A stretch of 64,000 bases of DNA. Origin: Lachnospiraceae bacterium OF09-6 (GTDB lineage Bacteria; Bacillota; Clostridia; Lachnospirales; Lachnospiraceae). The translations under genes and the position numbers were made by a program. The notes below the pieces were generated by a model that was given only the letters and a program-made list of their open reading frames with translations, was not told the origin of the DNA and made no database searches. Position 1 is the first letter of the stretch. Every line of letters starts with the position of its first letter. Below are positions 53,831-62,915 of the stretch, one piece after another. The DNA lies in assembly GCA_003435055.1 (NCBI GenBank), contig QUMM01000002.1:62001-126000 (forward strand), given 5' to 3'.

Positions 53831-54694
53831 ATGAAATCAAAATATAAAGAAAGACTGATGCAGGCGGTATTTTTCATTGCCGCCTGTGCTTCTATACTGG
53901 CAGTTGTTCTGATTTGCGTTTTTCTGTTCGCAAATGGTCTGCCGGCTATGGGAAAAATCGGTGTATTCAAATTCTTACTTGGAACAAAATGGAAACCGGG
54001 AAATGATATTTACGGAATTTTCCCTATGATCCTTGGAAGTATCTATGTAACAGCCGGAGCCATTGTAATCGGCGTACCGGTCGGTATTTTAACATCTGTA
54101 TTTATGGCAGAGTATTGCCCGAAGAAAATCTACAGACCCCTGAAGATGGCAACTGAACTTCTTGCAGGAATTCCTTCTATTGTATATGGATTCTTCGGAC
54201 TGGTAGTATTGGTTCCGATAATCCGTACTTTATTCCAGGGAAAAACCAATGGAAGCAGTATTTTAACAGCCTCCATTCTTCTTGGCATGATGATTCTGCC
54301 AACCATCATTGGAGTAACAGAGAGCTCCATCCGTACAGTACCAAGAGCTTATTTTGAAGGAGCACTGGCACTGGGAGCAACGAAGGAACGCAGCATTTTT
54401 ACTGTAATGATTCCGGCGGCAAAGTCTGGTATCATGGCAGGTGTGGTACTGGGAATCGGACGTGCCATTGGAGAGACCATGGCAGTAATGATGGTAGCCG
54501 GCAACCAGGCTCGTGTGCCGAACAGCATTTTGCAGGGCGTGCGGACACTGACTACGAACATTGTACTGGAAATGGGCTATGCGACAGGACTCCACAGAGA
54601 AGCACTGATTGCAACTGCAGTGGTACTGTTTATCTTTATTCTGATTATCAACTTTACCATTGCCTGTCTGAATAACCGGAAAGGGGATGCATAA
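53831..54694 (+). CDS. pstC: Phosphate ABC transporter permease PstC
   Basis: The 287-residue permease has six hydrophobic segments and the ABC-permease EAA-type loop EGALALGATKERSIFTVMIPAAKSGI (about residues 176-201), plus the PstC-like [21 protein letters not shown]. With PstA it forms the membrane channel. It starts 24 bp after pstS. The closing GRAIGETMAVMMVAGN is typical of PstC and PstA. Confidence 0.95.
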   Translation: MKSKYKERLMQAVFFIAACASILAVVLICVFLFANGLPAMGKIGVFKFLLGTKWKPGNDIYGIFPMILGSIYVTAGAIVIGVPVGILTSVFMAEYCPKKIYRPLKMATELLAGIPSIVYGFFGLVVLVPIIRTLFQGKTNGSSILTASILLGMMILPTIIGVTESSIRTVPRAYFEGALALGATKERSIFTVMIPAAKSGIMAGVVLGIGRAIGETMAVMMVAGNQARVPNSILQGVRTLTTNIVLEMGYATGLHREALIATAVVLFIFILIINFTIACLNNRKGDA

Positions 54695-54696
54695 AA

Positions 54697-55542
54697 ATGA
54701 ATTTAAAAAAATATAAAGGACATCCCGGCTCATTGATTCTGGTGATTCTGGTGATCCTGGCAGCGGTAATTACCTTTTCCGTATTATTGTTTCTGATTGC
54801 CTATATTCTGATTAAGGGAGTACCTCATTTGAAGCCATCCCTGTTCGCATGGGAATATACCTCAGATAATGTCTCCATGATGCCGGCGATTATCAATACA
54901 TTGATTATGACGCTGGTGTCCCTGGTGATTGCCGTACCGTTTGGTATTTTCTCTGCCATCTATCTGGTAGAGTATGCAAAGCGTGGCAATAAATTCGTGA
55001 AAGTGATCCGCCTGACCACAGAGACACTTTCTGGAATTCCTTCCATCGTATATGGTCTGTTTGGATTTCTGTTTTTTGTCACTTATCTGAAATGGGGCAA
55101 CTCCATACTGGCCGGTGCATTTACACTGGCAATCATGATTTTACCGCTGATTATGAGAACGACAGAAGAAGCATTAAAATCAGTGCCGGATTCTTATCGG
55201 GAAGGCAGTTTTGGGCTCGGTGCCGGAAAACTGAGAACCGTATTCAGTGTCGTTCTTCCAACCGCGATTCCTGGTATTCTGGCCGGTGTGATTCTGGCCG
55301 TTGGACGAATCGTAGGAGAGACAGCAGCGCTGATTTACACAGCAGGTACAGTAGCACAGATTCCACATGGTCTGTCAGGCCTGATGGGATCCGGACGTAC
55401 CCTTGCGGTACATATGTATAACTTATCCAGTGAAGGACTTCATGTGGATGAGTCCTATGCCACAGCTGTAGTACTTCTGATATTGGTAGTAGCGATTAAC
55501 AGTCTGTCAGGATTTGTGGCAAAGAAACTGGCGAAGAGCTGA
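54697..55542 (+). CDS. pstA: Phosphate ABC transporter permease PstA
   Basis: The 281-residue permease has six hydrophobic segments, [19 protein letters not shown], and the EAA loop [26 protein letters not shown] (about 170-195) with [15 protein letters not shown]. It follows pstC by two bases, so both half-channels are likely made in equal amounts. Confidence 0.95.
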   Translation: MNLKKYKGHPGSLILVILVILAAVITFSVLLFLIAYILIKGVPHLKPSLFAWEYTSDNVSMMPAIINTLIMTLVSLVIAVPFGIFSAIYLVEYAKRGNKFVKVIRLTTETLSGIPSIVYGLFGFLFFVTYLKWGNSILAGAFTLAIMILPLIMRTTEEALKSVPDSYREGSFGLGAGKLRTVFSVVLPTAIPGILAGVILAVGRIVGETAALIYTAGTVAQIPHGLSGLMGSGRTLAVHMYNLSSEGLHVDESYATAVVLLILVVAINSLSGFVAKKLAKS

Positions 55543-55559
55543 CGGGAGAGAAAGTTAGA

Positions 55560-56309
55560 ATGAACAAGATTGAGATAAAAAATATGAACCTTTATTATTC
55601 AGATTTCCATGCATTAAAAGACGTGAATCTGGATATTGAACCAAATAAAATTACTGCATTTATCGGACCCTCCGGATGTGGAAAGTCTACCCTGTTAAAA
55701 TCCCTGAACCGTATGAATGACCTGGTAGAGGGATGTCGTATTGAGGGAGATATCCGTCTGGATGGAGAAGATATTTATGGCGATATGGATGTGAATCTTT
55801 TAAGAAAGCGTGTGGGAATGGTATTCCAGAAAGCCAATCCGTTCCCAATGAGCATTTACGATAATATTGCTTACGGACCGCGTACACACGGTATTCGTTC
55901 CAAAGAAAAACTGGACGATATCGTAGAAAAATCTCTGCGTGATGCAGCAATCTGGGATGAAACAAAAGACCGCCTGAAAAAGAGCGCACTGGGAATGTCC
56001 GGTGGACAGCAACAGAGACTTTGTATTGCAAGGGCACTGGCAGTACAGCCGGAAGTACTTCTGATGGACGAACCGACTTCTGCACTGGATCCGATCTCCA
56101 CATCCAAAATCGAAGATCTGGCACTGGAATTAAAAAAGAATTACACGATCGTAATCGTGACTCACAATATGCAGCAGGCTGTGCGTATTTCTGATAATAC
56201 TGCATTTTTCCTTCTTGGAGAAATGGTAGAATATGGCAACACCCAGAAACTGTTCTCCAAGCCATTTGATAAGAGAACAGAAGATTATATCACAGGAAGG
56301 TTTGGTTGA
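55560..56309 (+). CDS. pstB: Phosphate ABC transporter ATPase PstB
   Basis: The 249-residue ATPase has Walker [10 protein letters not shown] (about 36-44), the signature [11 protein letters not shown] (about 142-152), Walker [13 protein letters not shown] and the H-loop [10 protein letters not shown]. It drives PstCA. The gap to pstA is 17 bp. Its stop is one base before phoU. Confidence 0.96.
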   Translation: MNKIEIKNMNLYYSDFHALKDVNLDIEPNKITAFIGPSGCGKSTLLKSLNRMNDLVEGCRIEGDIRLDGEDIYGDMDVNLLRKRVGMVFQKANPFPMSIYDNIAYGPRTHGIRSKEKLDDIVEKSLRDAAIWDETKDRLKKSALGMSGGQQQRLCIARALAVQPEVLLMDEPTSALDPISTSKIEDLALELKKNYTIVIVTHNMQQAVRISDNTAFFLLGEMVEYGNTQKLFSKPFDKRTEDYITGRFG

Positions 56310-56310
56310 T

Positions 56311-56961
56311 ATGAGAGATTATTATAACAGACAATTGTCAGAACTGGAACAATTGATGAGTGAGATGGGACAGATGATCGAAGCGGCCATTGAAGAAGCT
56401 ATGACGGCTTTATTGCAGAAAGATCAGGAAAAGGCCAGGCAGATCATCCAAGATGATGAAAAAGTGGATCATCAGCAGAAGAAGATCGAGGATCTCTGTA
56501 TGCAGCTTCTGCTGTCCCAGCAGCCGGTTGCTACAGATCTGAGACAGATTTCATCTGCGATTAAGATGGTTACGGATATGGAACGCATCGGGGATCATGC
56601 AGCAGATATCTCAGATATTACTCTGCAGCTGGTACAGTCAGGTTATCCTCATGACCTGAGTAATGTAAAGAAAATGGCTGAAGAGACTACGCATATGCTG
56701 AAAGACAGTCTGGATGCCTACATTGAAAAAGATGCACAGAAAGCAGTGAAAGTCATTCATCAGGACGATGTGGTGGACGAATATTTTTCCAATATTAAAA
56801 AAGAAATCATCCGTCAGATCAATGAGAGCAGTGAGGGGGGCGAACAGGAAGCCGACCTTTTAATGATCATCAAATACCTGGAACGGATCGGAGATCACGC
56901 TACCAATATTGCAGAATGGGTTCTGTTTTATATCACAGGAGAACATCCGGAGATTGCATGA
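56311..56961 (+). CDS. phoU: Phosphate transport regulator PhoU
   Basis: PhoU couples the Pst transporter to the PhoR/PhoP system and inhibits signalling when phosphate is plentiful. The 216-residue helical protein consists of two PhoU repeats, each with a metal-site ERIGDHAADISDI or ERIGDHATNIAEW motif (about 92-104 and 193-205). ATG 56311 follows AGGAAGG at 56294-56300; an open frame from 56233 lies inside pstB and is rejected. Confidence 0.95.
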   Translation: MRDYYNRQLSELEQLMSEMGQMIEAAIEEAMTALLQKDQEKARQIIQDDEKVDHQQKKIEDLCMQLLLSQQPVATDLRQISSAIKMVTDMERIGDHAADISDITLQLVQSGYPHDLSNVKKMAEETTHMLKDSLDAYIEKDAQKAVKVIHQDDVVDEYFSNIKKEIIRQINESSEGGEQEADLLMIIKYLERIGDHATNIAEWVLFYITGEHPEIA

Positions 56962-56989
56962 CGAAACAGAAGACATTTTTAGAAAAAAC

Positions 56990-57043
56990 TTACATACATT
57001 TTACATAAAAATGGTATTGAACTTTACATGGCATTGCTAGAAT
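56990..57043 (+). promoter_or_regulatory. Second PhoP-box promoter
   Basis: TTACA at 56990, 57001 and 57024, and -10 TAGAAT at 57038-57043. The steps 11, 23 and 14 bp equal those of the pstS promoter (52805, 52816, 52839, 52853). It drives the small membrane-protein gene that follows, 33 bp downstream. Confidence 0.75.
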
Positions 57044-57075
57044 AAGGTCAAAGTTAAAGGGAATGGCAGGCGAAT

Positions 57076-57288
57076 ATGAGAATGATGTATGAATTTATGC
57101 AGGAAAAAATAAAAATGTCAAAGGAAACGGCAGCATTGCTTACCGCAGTTTTGCTGGTGATCGGAGTGGTAATCCTGACTGCGGCGTTTATCTCGGTGAT
57201 TGGCTTATGGTGTTACGCAGACACAATTCTTTCGCTGGTGACACTGGTCAGTGGTGTGCTGGTTCTGATCTGGATATTGAATTTATAA
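57076..57288 (+). CDS. Small membrane protein under a Pho-type promoter
   Basis: This 70-residue protein has a short charged N terminus (MRMMYEFMQEKIKMSKET) and two hydrophobic helices (about 20-42 and 48-68) that cover nearly all the rest. No recognised domain is present. GGCAGG lies six bases before the start. The gene has its own promoter with the same PhoP-type repeats as pstS and its own terminator, directly after phoU. A role in phosphate-starvation response is inferred. Possible ideas are a regulator of PhoR or Pst, or a stress membrane peptide. Confidence 0.75.
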   Translation: MRMMYEFMQEKIKMSKETAALLTAVLLVIGVVILTAAFISVIGLWCYADTILSLVTLVSGVLVLIWILNL

Positions 57289-57314
57289 ACAGCAATTCCC
57301 AAAAGCATAAAAAT

Positions 57315-57357
57315 AACCTGGAAGAAAACCTCAAAGGAGTCCTCCGGGTTGTTTTTT
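57315..57357 (+). terminator. Rho-independent terminator after the small membrane protein
   Basis: AACCTGGA (57315-57322) pairs with TCCGGGTT (57343-57350) with one wobble, then GTTTTTT. The 20-nt loop has internal pairing. Confidence 0.75.
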
Positions 57358-57383
57358 ATTTCACAGAAAAATTGCAGAAAAAA

Positions 57384-57412
57384 TTGAAATCATTGTCCAA
57401 ATATGATACTAT
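57384..57412 (+). promoter_or_regulatory. Likely promoter for the GGDEF fusion gene
   Basis: TTGAAA (57384-57389) and TACTAT (57407-57412), spacer 17 bp. Confidence 0.5.
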
Positions 57413-57460
57413 ATAAAAAGTAGCATTTGTGAAAAATGACAAAATTTGAGGTGTTTTTTT

Positions 57461-59476
57461 ATGGAGAACCGTGTGCATACATCATTGGGGGTCCTGATTG
57501 GTGGCGTTCATACATACTTCCCAAAAGAAATCATTCGGGGAATTTCAAGAGAGGCAGAAAAAGAACATATAAATATCTTCTTCTTCCTGGGGATGCAGAC
57601 AAAGGTTTTTTTGAAGCAGGTACTCGGAGAACACAGCAATGCGTTTTATGATTATCAGTTCAATACGATCTATGATTACAGTCAGATCGGAGGTCTGCAG
57701 GGATTATTGATCAACTATGGTACGATTGGTACCTATCTGAAAGAGAACAATGCAAGAATATTTGCACAGCGTTATAATGAACTGCCATCTGTATTTCTGA
57801 CAGAAAAGATTAATGTGGCAAACTGTTATTCCATCATATCAGATAATTATCAGGGACTTTACAGTGCGGTAGAACATCTGATTACGGAACATGGATGCAA
57901 AAGAATTTTATTTGTAAAAGGACCAGAGGGAAATACAGATGCCGATGAGCGGTTTCAGGGTTACCAGGATGCAATGAAGGCACATGACCTGACGGTGCAG
58001 CCACAGATGATTGCGCAGGGCGATTATTCAGAATTTATAGATGAGAGTGTGGAAGAACTTCTGGACCACAATCCAGATGCGGATGCAATTGTTTTTTCCA
58101 ATGACGAGATGGCATATTCCGGCTGTCGGGTATGTAGAAAAAGAGGATTGCAGGTGGGAAAGGATATTCTTCTTACCGGATTTGATAACGGCGAACTGTC
58201 GAAGCAGACAGATCCGCCATTGACAACGGTTCTGCAGGATGGAAAGGCGATGGGAGAGCTGGCTGTCCGTAATATGATGTGTATTTTAAATGGGAAAGAG
58301 GTTCCATTTTGCAGATATCCAACAAAGCTGGTGGTTCGGGAATCCTGTGGGTGTATGCACCAGAATAATGAACAGATTCAGAGTGAAGAAGACAGGTCAG
58401 AGGAGACCGGGCGGCTGCGTCATGAGATTATTGAAAAACAGCAGCAATTTGTGGAATTCCAGAGAAAGTCCTGGCTGCTTCCGATGATGGTCAGAGAGCT
58501 GAACGAGTGCGTGGACGATGAGAGGGGATTCTGTCTGCGGATTATGGACACTATGAAGGTAATGGGGGTATCGAGCAGTTATTTGTTTCTGCTGGATCAG
58601 CCGATTGTTTATGATGGCGAAAGTGACTGGACCTGTCCGGAGAATCTGCGTCTTGCAGCCCATTGCCGGAATGACGAGACCTTTGCTTATTCACTGGAAG
58701 AAAGGCCATTGGTGACCAGAGAACGTGGAATCGCACAGATGACAGCGGATGGAGGAGACCATCAGTATATGGTATACCTGCTGTTTTCCAGCGAAAGACA
58801 GTATGGTCTGTTGGTCTGCGAGGTGCCGATTAAGGATCTTTCCTTTTATTATGTGGTCAGTCTTCAGATAGGACTGGCACTGCACAATTATGAGTTGAAT
58901 AAGATCGAAGCGTTACACAGACAACAGCTGTTCCAGGACATGGAGAGGATCAGAGAACAGAACAGAGAACTGGATATGAAGTCTGCTTATGATCAGCTGA
59001 CAGGTTTGCTGAATTTGCGTGGCTTTACAGAGAGGACAAAGAAGATCTGCGAAGATGGCAAGCGACGCAAGGCACATCTGTTGTATGGAGATCTGGATCA
59101 TCTGAAGGAGATCAATGATACCTGGGGACATGCAGAAGGTAATTTTGCCATAAAAGCATGTGCAGATATTCTGAAAAGCTGTATCCGTGGCAGTGATATG
59201 ATTGCAAGAATAGGCGGGGATGAGTTTTCCTGTCTGGCCTTTTCTGAGATAGATACCTTTGATACCATTTTGAAGAACCGGATTATACAGGCCTGTAAGG
59301 AGTTTAACGAACGTTCCAGGAAGCCATATTATGTGGAGCTGTCTGTTGGAATTCAGACCTTTGAACTGGAAAACTATGAAGATATTCAGCTGGCGAACAT
59401 CAGTGCTGACCAGATTCTGTATGAAGCAAAAAAGAATAGAAGAAAATCCATAAAAAAGAAAAATAATGAATTGTAA
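57461..59476 (+). CDS. Diguanylate cyclase with LacI-like sensor domain
   Basis: This 671-residue protein has no membrane segment. Residues about 6-295 resemble the periplasmic-binding/LacI ligand domain (LGVLIGGVHTYFPKEIIRGI, SAVEHLITEHGCKRILFV, ADAIVFSNDEMAYSG, DILLTGFDNGE) without the helix-turn-helix. A middle region (about 300-510) may be GAF-like. The C-terminal GGDEF domain has GGDEF at 585-589, DLDHLKEIND as metal site, and R576-x-x-D579 as the inhibitory I-site. It should make cyclic-di-GMP under control of a cytoplasmic sugar or other small ligand. GAGGTG lies seven bases before ATG 57461. Confidence 0.88.
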   Translation: MENRVHTSLGVLIGGVHTYFPKEIIRGISREAEKEHINIFFFLGMQTKVFLKQVLGEHSNAFYDYQFNTIYDYSQIGGLQGLLINYGTIGTYLKENNARIFAQRYNELPSVFLTEKINVANCYSIISDNYQGLYSAVEHLITEHGCKRILFVKGPEGNTDADERFQGYQDAMKAHDLTVQPQMIAQGDYSEFIDESVEELLDHNPDADAIVFSNDEMAYSGCRVCRKRGLQVGKDILLTGFDNGELSKQTDPPLTTVLQDGKAMGELAVRNMMCILNGKEVPFCRYPTKLVVRESCGCMHQNNEQIQSEEDRSEETGRLRHEIIEKQQQFVEFQRKSWLLPMMVRELNECVDDERGFCLRIMDTMKVMGVSSSYLFLLDQPIVYDGESDWTCPENLRLAAHCRNDETFAYSLEERPLVTRERGIAQMTADGGDHQYMVYLLFSSERQYGLLVCEVPIKDLSFYYVVSLQIGLALHNYELNKIEALHRQQLFQDMERIREQNRELDMKSAYDQLTGLLNLRGFTERTKKICEDGKRRKAHLLYGDLDHLKEINDTWGHAEGNFAIKACADILKSCIRGSDMIARIGGDEFSCLAFSEIDTFDTILKNRIIQACKEFNERSRKPYYVELSVGIQTFELENYEDIQLANISADQILYEAKKNRRKSIKKKNNEL

Positions 59477-59499
59477 TCCGTCCATAAAATAGGTATGAT
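59471..59499 (+). promoter_or_regulatory. Possible promoter for the membrane-protein gene
   Basis: TTGTAA (59471-59476) and TATGAT (59494-59499), spacer 17 bp, overlapping the stop of the GGDEF gene. Confidence 0.45.
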
Positions 59500-59540
59500 A
59501 AGTAGGCGAGAAAAATACAAGAAGAGACGGAGAGCCTGAG

Positions 59541-61211
59541 ATGAAAAAAGTTGCAAAGTGGTTGGACAGGAAAGCCGGAGCAGTCTGGTTTTCCTGTTTT
59601 TTTAATCTGGCAGTGTTGGCAGGAATGATGCTTCTGCTTCGACCGGCGTTTGAAACAAATGATGATATCAGTATTTCTATGATTGTAAATGGCGCATGGG
59701 GTGTGCATGATCCTCATGTTATTTGCCAGAATTATCTGCTGGGACTGCTGTATAGCCTGTTTTACAGAATTGGGCATGGGCGGATACCATGGTATGCCAT
59801 CATACAGTTTGCGGCGATTTTTGCTGCATTGACAACTGTAACATGGGTCTGGTTCCAGAAGTTGCAGCGGGCACAGGCCTGGCTGGTGAATGGCATTCTG
59901 CTGATTTATTTTGGATACGAATGTTATATCCGGATGCAATATACCAAAACAGCTGGGATTATGCTGGCAGCTGGAGCATTGTTGCTGTTTTATGAGGTGG
60001 AAAAAGAGAAAGCTTCTGTCAGAGGAATGATTTGGGGGATGATACTGGCTGTGGCAGGATCTCTGTACCGATTTGAAGAAGCAGCGATCTGTTGTGTGTT
60101 GATGGCAGGAATTGGACTTTATTTTCTTATGACCAGGAAAAAACGTATTACATTGATCGTTGCATTTGGGCTGACCGGACTTTTGATGGTGGGGACAGAA
60201 GTATTCGATCATCAGATCTATGCTTCTGATCCGAAATGGAATACCTATATGAAGTATAATGATCTGCGCAGTAATCTGACAGATTACAGCATGGCACCTT
60301 ATAAGGGAAATGAAGAGGCCTATCAGGAGCTGGGGATCGATAAGACAGCATACCGTATTTTCAAAAATGGACTGAATTTTTATGATCCGGATATATTTCC
60401 ACTGGAGACCATAGAAAAAATTGAGCAGCTGCGTCCGAGAAATCGGCTGAGTAAATTGCTGGTAATGAACTTTTTCAAAGAATTCCCGATCGGATACCTG
60501 AAAATACCAACATTTTATGGTTTCCTTTTGCTGGCATTTCTGTGGTTGTTCTGGAGACAAAAGGGATGGAAGGTCTGGGTAATTGCAGGATATGAGATTT
60601 GTGCCATGGGAGCAATTGATTTTTATCTGTACTATGCAGGACGGTATCTTGAGAATCGGGTGGAAACTGGACTTTGGTTTGCGATTACACTGGTGGTGAT
60701 CTGGTTTTATGATAGAAGGAAGACAGGAATCACGGAAAAATATGCGCTGATTGCACTGGGAGGTCTGTTACTGGCAGGGCAGAGCACCTGGAAGGAATGC
60801 TGGAGAGCGTTGACCGTGCAGGAGGAAGTGGATCGGGACTATCTGCGGTCTTCTTTCATAGAGGCTGTGGAGACGGATCCGGAAGGATTATACCTTGCAA
60901 AAGTGGGAACAATTACCTATACTGGATATGGCATTTTGGATGCAGTTCCAGAAGGAAGATTTGAAAATGTGGTATGGTATGGTGGATGGGAAATGGGAAA
61001 TCCACTGTGGCAGAACAAAATGGCAGAGTATGGCATCGTGAATCCTTATCGGGATTTGACAGACAAAGAGCACGTTTATCTGGTGGATAATAAGATTGAT
61101 CTGACTGTGAAATATATCCAAAAGCATTACCAGAAAAATGTGGAGGCAGAACTGGTAAAAGAAGCTGGCTATCTGCAGGTATATCAGATAAAAAGTAAGG
61201 AAATGGAGTAG
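59541..61211 (+). CDS. Polytopic membrane protein of unknown function
   Basis: The 556-residue protein has roughly ten to twelve hydrophobic helices in two blocks (about 12-220 and 320-420), a soluble middle loop (about 225-320), and a soluble C-terminal domain (from about 425). An early FETNDDISIS run with acidic residues after the first helix recalls GT-C-type membrane glycosyltransferases, which use Asp at that place, but no family is recognised. The position after a c-di-GMP enzyme and before an HD protein gives no clear function. Confidence 0.6.
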   Translation: MKKVAKWLDRKAGAVWFSCFFNLAVLAGMMLLLRPAFETNDDISISMIVNGAWGVHDPHVICQNYLLGLLYSLFYRIGHGRIPWYAIIQFAAIFAALTTVTWVWFQKLQRAQAWLVNGILLIYFGYECYIRMQYTKTAGIMLAAGALLLFYEVEKEKASVRGMIWGMILAVAGSLYRFEEAAICCVLMAGIGLYFLMTRKKRITLIVAFGLTGLLMVGTEVFDHQIYASDPKWNTYMKYNDLRSNLTDYSMAPYKGNEEAYQELGIDKTAYRIFKNGLNFYDPDIFPLETIEKIEQLRPRNRLSKLLVMNFFKEFPIGYLKIPTFYGFLLLAFLWLFWRQKGWKVWVIAGYEICAMGAIDFYLYYAGRYLENRVETGLWFAITLVVIWFYDRRKTGITEKYALIALGGLLLAGQSTWKECWRALTVQEEVDRDYLRSSFIEAVETDPEGLYLAKVGTITYTGYGILDAVPEGRFENVVWYGGWEMGNPLWQNKMAEYGIVNPYRDLTDKEHVYLVDNKIDLTVKYIQKHYQKNVEAELVKEAGYLQVYQIKSKEME

Positions 61212-61217
61212 AGAGAG

Positions 61218-61688
61218 ATGTTCAAGCACTGGAAAAAGCGCCGGGCACACTGGGAGCGAATGGTGCATAAGAGGGGGGCAGATATACTGAAGTCTGCCAA
61301 TATGCAAAAGGAAAAAAAGTTCCTTCAACACGGAAAAGTGTCGGTGTATACCCATTCTGTGCGAGTAGCGGTGTTGAGCCTTTTTCTGGCAGAGCTGCTG
61401 CGGGTGAAGGTAAACGAAGAGGCCATGATGCGGGGGGCTCTGCTTCATGATTATTTCCTGTATGACTGGCATGAAAAAGATGACAGTCACAGATGGCATG
61501 GATTTTCTCATGCCAGAGCAGCACTGAAAAATGCAAAAAAGGATTTTCAGCTGGGAGAGATTGAGCAGGATGTGATTCAGAAACATATGTTTCCGCTGAA
61601 TCTGAAGCCGCCAAAGTATAAAGAAAGTGCACTGGTATGTCTGGCGGATAAGTTGAGTGCGCTGGAAGAGACGATTCGAAGAAGGTAG
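61218..61688 (+). CDS. HD-domain phosphohydrolase
   Basis: The 156-residue protein has the HD metal pattern in order: H in YTHSVRVA, the HD pair in GALLHDYFLYDW, His in HGFSHARAAL, and Asp in CLADKLSALEE. HD proteins hydrolyse nucleotides or phosphodiesters; the substrate is not evident. It starts six bases after the membrane-protein stop and ends 11 bp before the methyltransferase gene, suggesting co-transcription of the three. Confidence 0.8.
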   Translation: MFKHWKKRRAHWERMVHKRGADILKSANMQKEKKFLQHGKVSVYTHSVRVAVLSLFLAELLRVKVNEEAMMRGALLHDYFLYDWHEKDDSHRWHGFSHARAALKNAKKDFQLGEIEQDVIQKHMFPLNLKPPKYKESALVCLADKLSALEETIRRR

Positions 61689-61699
61689 GAGAAAAAAGT

Positions 61700-62901
61700 A
61701 TGAATCATACAATCGTAACACTGAAAAAAGGAGAAGGACGCACCATCAAATCCGGAGGTCTCTGGATATATGATAACGAGATTGCTACGATTACAGGAAG
61801 CTTTAAAAACGGAGACATTGTGCTGGTGCATGATTTTGACGGTTATCCGATGGGGCGTGGATTTATCAATCAGAACTCAAAAATCCGTATCCGGATGATG
61901 ACCAGAAAGGCAGATCAGGAGATTGATGAAGTATTTCTGCGTATGCGGGTAAAAAATGCATGGGAATATCGTAAGAATACCGTAGATACATCCAGCTGTC
62001 GGCTGATCTTTGGAGAAGCGGATTTTCTCCCGGGCCTGGTGGCAGATAAATATGAAAATGTACTGGTGGTGCAATGTCTGGCCCTTGGTATGGAGCGAAT
62101 GAAGAAAACAATAGTTGGTCTGCTGAAGGAAGTGCTGGAAGAAGATGGAATTGAAATTATCGGAGTGTATGAGAGAAGCGATGCCAAAGAACGGAAAAAG
62201 AAGGCATGCCGATAGTGAAAGACTTCATTGGACCAGAGTTTGACACCAATGTGGAGATTGTGGAAAATGGAGTGAAGTATCTGGTAGATGTGAAAGACGG
62301 ACAGAAGACAGGGTTCTTCCTGGATCAGAAATACAATCGTCTGGCGATTCAGCGGATCTGTAAAGACAAACGTGTGCTGGACTGCTTTACCCATATGGGA
62401 ACTTTCGCTTTAAATGCAGGGATTGCCGGAGCAAAAGAAGTGACCGGACTGGATATTTCAGAATACGCAGTGCAGCAGGCGACCGAGAATGCAATCCGCA
62501 ACGGACTGCAGGATGTCGTAAAGTTCCGGGCAGCGGATGTCTTTGATGAATTGCCAAAGCTGGAAGCGGCAGGGGAACAATATGATGTGGTCATCCTGGA
62601 CCCACCGGCTTTTACCAAAGCAAAAAATACCATTAAAAACGCCATGAAAGGATACCGGGAGATCAATATCCGCGGTATGAAGCTGGTGAAAGATGGCGGT
62701 TATCTTGCCACCTGTTCCTGTTCTCATTATATGGATTATGAGAATTTTACCAGGGTCATTCATCAGGCAGCGGCCAGTGCCCATAAGCGCCTGCGTCAGG
62801 TGGAGTTCCGTACGCAGGCGGCAGACCATCCGATCCTGTGGTCCGCAGAAGAATCTTATTACCTTAAGTTCTACATTTTTCAAGTAGTAGATGAGAAGTA
62901 A
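61700..62901 (+). pseudogene. RlmI-like class I rRNA methyltransferase, frameshifted
   Basis: The intact form would be 400 residues: an N-terminal PUA-like domain (LKKGEGRTIKSGGLWIYDNEI) and a SAM-dependent Rossmann domain (VLDCFTHMGTFALNAG, DPPAFTKAKN, TCSCSHYM), as in RlmI/YccW enzymes that make m5C in 23S rRNA. The break is at 62195-62200: five A plus G, where one more base is expected, before EGMPIVKDFIGPEF in the next frame. The first frame stops at 62215 and the second has ATG at 62206. The A-rich run could allow some slippage. Confidence 0.85.
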
Positions 62902-62915
62902 AAAACAGGCAATTA

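Noticed and set aside
59400..60560. Long minus-strand open frame (386 codons) opposite the GGDEF end and the membrane-protein gene
   Set aside because: It overlaps two convincing plus-strand genes, has no ribosome site or domain, and its Cys/His/Ser/Gln-rich composition is typical of the complement of coding DNA.
62190..62210. Programmed -1 frameshift in the rlmI-like gene
   Set aside because: AAAAAG resembles a slippery site but has only five A; known homologues are read in one frame. It was kept as a weak possibility in the gene entry only.
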